Under the pieces are notes generated by a model. That model had not been told where the DNA came from, did not search any database, and saw only the letters and a program-made list of their open reading frames with translations. From the NCBI GenBank assembly GCA_002295325.1, contig DBGA01000033.1, positions 7,640 to 13,304 on the forward strand: a stretch of 5,665 nt of DNA. Reading direction: 5' to 3'. Positions within the stretch are counted from its first letter, which is position 1; each line of letters starts with the position of its first letter. Both the position numbers and the translations under genes were made by a program. This document shows, piece by piece, positions 2,951 through 5,665 of this stretch. The stretch comes from Ruminococcaceae bacterium UBA866 (GTDB lineage: Bacteria; Bacillota; Clostridia; Oscillospirales; Ruminococcaceae).

Positions 2951-5665
2951 ATGCCTAAAATCATATTCACCTCACACTATATGCGAGATGCACCTCCTGC
3001 CCAACTTGCAAACTATGTGAAATACATTGGTACTCGTGAGGGTGTAGAAAAAATCGATAAGAGTAAGCTAGAGCTTCCGGTCACTGTGAATCAGAAAAAT
3101 TTAATTAAGAAGCTTATCCATGATATCCCTACTGCCAAGGACATGCTGGAACATAGTGATTACTGTTTACACCCGACCATCGGTAAGGCAACAGAATTTA
3201 TTTCGCTTGTCTTGGAGCAAAACATCAACCTCATTGGCAAGCAAGAAAACTATGTAGATTATATCGCTAACCGTCCTCGTGTGGAGCGGATTGGTGAACA
3301 TGGGCTCTTCACTGATGCCGGAACTCCTGTGATTTTGTCACAGGTACAGGATGATGTCGTTAATCATAAAGGTGCAGTTTGGACTCATGTCATTAGCCTT
3401 CGCAGAGAGGATGCCGCTCGGCTTGGGTATGACAGCGGAAAGCAATGGCAGGATTTAATCCGCAGTAAAAAAGCTATGCTCTCCAAGTACATGAAAATAG
3501 ACAGTGATAACCTCCGATGGTATTGTGCTTTTCATAATGAAAGCCATCATCCTCATGTGCATTTGATGGTGTATTCTACGAAAGACAATGATGGATTTCT
3601 CACAGAGCCAGCCGTCGAAGCTATGCGGTCAGAAATGGCACATGATATTTTCCGTCAGGACTTTGCTAATATTTATGAACAGCAAAATGAAGCAAGAGCA
3701 TCACTCAAACAAGGATCTGCTGCTGTCATGGAAGAGCTGCTTCGCCAGATTGCATTAGGTACTTGTGAAAATAGAGTGATTGAAGAAAAAATGCTATTGC
3801 TATCACAACGATTACGAAACACAGGGGGCAAAAAAGTATATGGCTATCTTAAAGCGGATGTAAAAGCTATTATAGACCAAATTGTTGACGAACTGGCAAA
3901 GGAGGAACAAGTAGCGAAGCTGTATACCACTTGGGGTGATTGGCAGAATGAAATAATGAACACCTACACAAACAAAACAGTTTTCCTGTCTCCGTTATCA
4001 CAGCAGAAACAATTTAAGAGCATCAAAAATATGGTAATTACTGAAGCATTAAAAATCGGTAGTCACCTTTTTACTTTCGAAGATGAGATTGCTCCAGAAC
4101 CTGTACTGTCAGAAGAAGTTACTCCCACTGACTATGAACCGATGCTTGATGATGCCGATTTTTATGAGCCGCAAGAAATTGTGGATGTTACTTTTCATGT
4201 TGGCTGGAGCGATCAATATAAGCTGGCAAGACAGTATCTTTATGGCAGCGAAACCATAGAGCAAAACTTTGAGGAAGCATACAAGCTGTTCCTTTTAGAA
4301 GCCGAGACTGGAAATGCTTTGGCGATGCATGACCTTGGCCGAATGTTCGCAGATGGACTTGGACGTGAGATTGATCCAAATGCAGCTTATGAATGGTACA
4401 AGAAAGCCTTGAATGCGTTTCTTTCTGCTGAAGCAGAAAAGCCAAAGCCATACATTCAGTATCGTATCGGTAAAATGTTTGCTGCAGGACTTGGTACAGA
4501 GCAGAGCTATGAGCAGGCGGCTTCTTGGTTTTCACAGGCAGTAGAAAAGAATCATAAGTATGCGGAGTATTCTCTCGGAGGTTTATATTATCGTGGACAA
4601 GGTGTGGGGCAAAGTTACGAAATAGGTCTTGAACTTTATGTTCGTTCTGCAAAGCAGGGAAATCCCTATGCAGATTATGAACTTGCCAAAATGTATCGGG
4701 ATGGAATTGGAACACAAAAAAACACAGAGGAAGCCGACAGATACTTTAAAAGTGCTTTTGTCGGCTTTTCTTCATTAAAGGCAGAAAGTCACGATGATAA
4801 GCTGCAATACCGTATCGGACAAATGCTTTACACTGGAACAGGTACTAAAAAAGATATCCCTGCGGCAATTTCCTATCTTGAAAAGTCTGCAAAGCTCGGT
4901 AATGTCAACGCACAATATCTGCTCGGTAAGCTGTGGCTAGAAACAGGAACAGGCGATCCCTTGAAAGCGGTGGCTTGGATTGAAAAAGCGGCAGATGGAG
5001 GTAATGCTTCGGCACAATATGCTCTTGCGAAACTCTATTGTAATGGTATTCATGAAGAAAAAGATATGCAAAAAGCGTTAGAGCTGTTCACCTTATCCGC
5101 AGAACAAAAGAATGAGTATGCAGCATACCAACTTGGTAAGCTCTACATCAAAAACGATGAAATTCCAAAAGATATCACTACCGCAGTAAAATGGCTGACT
5201 TTTTCTTCTGACCTTGGAAATCAGTTTGCGCAGTATGCGTTGGCGAAGCTCTATTCTGTAGGAGAAGATGTTCCTAAAAATATTTCAAAAGCAATAAAAC
5301 TGTTTACCTTATCTGCAGAACAAAAAAATGAATATGCAGAATATCAACTCGGTAAACTTTATCTCTCTGATGAGGATGTCCCAAAAGATGTGGAAGCAGC
5401 CATCCGATGGCTTACTGCCTCTGCCGAACAAGGAAATCAATTCGCCCAATATGCCCTTGGCAAGTTGTATTTCTTTGACGGTGATGTCCCCTGTGATAAA
5501 GAAAAAAGTCTGTATTGGCTGACTGCTTCTGCTGTACAGGGAAATATTTATGCACAGTTTCTCATAAATCACATCAATGAGTATCGTAGCCCCTCAGTAC
5601 TACTAGCAGCAACAAGGCTTATGCATCGGTTGGAGAATCTGTTCCGTGAGGATTATCACAAAGCA
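2951..5665 (+). CDS. MobP-type (MobP3-like) relaxase with C-terminal Sel1 repeats, 3' end outside window
   Basis: The ATG at 2951 follows AAGGAGG at 2939-2945 with five bases between. The frame stays open for 905 codons to the window edge, so the C-terminus is missing. Residues 1-215 form the relaxase domain, which would nick one strand at the origin of transfer and stay covalently bound to it. Its hallmark is HHPHVHLMVY at 199-208, where H200, H202 and H204 fit the metal-binding HxHxH histidine motif of the MOB-P group. Candidate catalytic tyrosines lie in NYVKYIGTREGVE (Y22, Y25); a similar segment, NYVDYIANRPRVE, recurs with Y101 and Y104 and is followed by GLFTDAG. Residues 215-420 are a mostly helical linker ending in an acidic stretch. 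Residues 421-866 are twelve Sel1/TPR-like repeats, expected to form a superhelical protein-binding scaffold. The call to the MobP3 subgroup rests on remembered family features. The gene lies after a strong terminator without a visible promoter of its own. Confidence 0.92.
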   Translation, partial: MPKIIFTSHYMRDAPPAQLANYVKYIGTREGVEKIDKSKLELPVTVNQKNLIKKLIHDIPTAKDMLEHSDYCLHPTIGKATEFISLVLEQNINLIGKQENYVDYIANRPRVERIGEHGLFTDAGTPVILSQVQDDVVNHKGAVWTHVISLRREDAARLGYDSGKQWQDLIRSKKAMLSKYMKIDSDNLRWYCAFHNESHHPHVHLMVYSTKDNDGFLTEPAVEAMRSEMAHDIFRQDFANIYEQQNEARASLKQGSAAVMEELLRQIALGTCENRVIEEKMLLLSQRLRNTGGKKVYGYLKADVKAIIDQIVDELAKEEQVAKLYTTWGDWQNEIMNTYTNKTVFLSPLSQQKQFKSIKNMVITEALKIGSHLFTFEDEIAPEPVLSEEVTPTDYEPMLDDADFYEPQEIVDVTFHVGWSDQYKLARQYLYGSETIEQNFEEAYKLFLLEAETGNALAMHDLGRMFADGLGREIDPNAAYEWYKKALNAFLSAEAEKPKPYIQYRIGKMFAAGLGTEQSYEQAASWFSQAVEKNHKYAEYSLGGLYYRGQGVGQSYEIGLELYVRSAKQGNPYADYELAKMYRDGIGTQKNTEEADRYFKSAFVGFSSLKAESHDDKLQYRIGQMLYTGTGTKKDIPAAISYLEKSAKLGNVNAQYLLGKLWLETGTGDPLKAVAWIEKAADGGNASAQYALAKLYCNGIHEEKDMQKALELFTLSAEQKNEYAAYQLGKLYIKNDEIPKDITTAVKWLTFSSDLGNQFAQYALAKLYSVGEDVPKNISKAIKLFTLSAEQKNEYAEYQLGKLYLSDEDVPKDVEAAIRWLTASAEQGNQFAQYALGKLYFFDGDVPCDKEKSLYWLTASAVQGNIYAQFLINHINEYRSPSVLLAATRLMHRLENLFREDYHKA
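4211..5548 (+). repeat. Array of twelve Sel1-like repeats within the relaxase
   Basis: Residues 421-866 of the relaxase divide into twelve units of mostly 36 residues with the pattern AxYxLGKLYxxG...DxxKAxxWxxxSAxxGN. Units start near residues 421, 457, 500, 537, 573, 617, 653, 687, 723, 759, 795 and 831. Units 2 and 5 are longer (43-44 residues) because of an insertion before the next unit; unit 7 is two residues short. Sel1 repeats are TPR-like helical pairs that bind other proteins, so this array may dock the relaxosome to the transfer machinery or to host factors. Confidence 0.9.
5009..5440 (+). repeat. Two-copy 216-base tandem duplication (two Sel1 units each)
   Basis: Units 8-9 (5009-5224) and 10-11 (5225-5440) align as a pair with an exact 216-base period (72 codons). 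By eye, unit 8 matches unit 10 at 24 of 36 residues, including the identical run LFTLSAEQKNE, and unit 9 matches unit 11 at 20 of 36. Neighbouring units 8 and 9 match at only about 12. The array therefore grew here by copying a pair of repeats. Confidence 0.8.

Noticed and set aside
4188..4715. 175-codon open frame on the minus strand
   Set aside because: It lies entirely within the relaxase Sel1 repeats, whose repeat-driven composition keeps the opposite strand open. The His/Gln-rich product has no recognisable domain and the plus-strand frame is clearly coding.
5309..5572. Opposing short frames at the 3' end of the window
   Set aside because: They overlap the relaxase repeats on both strands and carry no start signals; the relaxase frame accounts for this DNA.
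1..5665. CRISPR array, tRNA or rRNA genes, insertion sequence ends
   Set aside because: I saw no regularly spaced short direct repeats with unique spacers, no tRNA-like or rRNA sequences and no transposase or terminal inverted repeats. The only periodic DNA is the coding Sel1 array.

Overview
The window looks like part of an integrated conjugative or mobilizable element from a Clostridia-type Firmicute, probably a gut lineage. The basis is strong AGGAGG-type ribosome binding sites on most genes, TTG start usage, moderate-to-low GC, and a set of small accessory genes leading into a MobP-type relaxase with Sel1 repeats. Everything supported is on the + strand.

Layout. Positions 1-132 hold the C-terminal end of an unidentified gene. 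Positions 149-412 encode an 87-residue small protein of the kind seen in Clostridia elements (DUF6103-like). Positions 413-807 form a roughly 395-base stretch without a convincing gene but with two strong imperfect palindromes (614-643, 652-672) and two looser inverted repeats (687-720, 702-755). It is the best candidate here for an origin of transfer and/or the control region of the next gene. Positions 808-1221 encode a ribbon-helix-helix DNA-binding protein, plausibly a relaxosome accessory factor or autoregulator. Positions 1307-1594 encode a 95-residue acidic helical protein, followed by a UUCG-loop terminator at 1615-1640.

Positions 1715-2875 encode a 386-residue AT-rich protein with an N-terminal SEC-C zinc motif and a second Cys/His-rich block. 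It has its own extended -10 promoter (TATAAT at 1682-1687), a well-placed Shine-Dalgarno for a TTG start, and its own strong terminator (2892-2925). It therefore reads as a self-contained cargo cassette set between two element genes. From 2951 to the window end (905 codons, still open) runs a relaxase with the HPHVHL histidine motif and twelve Sel1/TPR-like repeats.

How the genes work together (inference). The ribbon-helix-helix protein would bind the palindromic region, the relaxase would nick there, and its Sel1 array would serve as a protein-interaction scaffold. The SEC-C protein is the odd one out and the most likely carrier of an accessory function, such as defence or host interaction; its function is not known to me.
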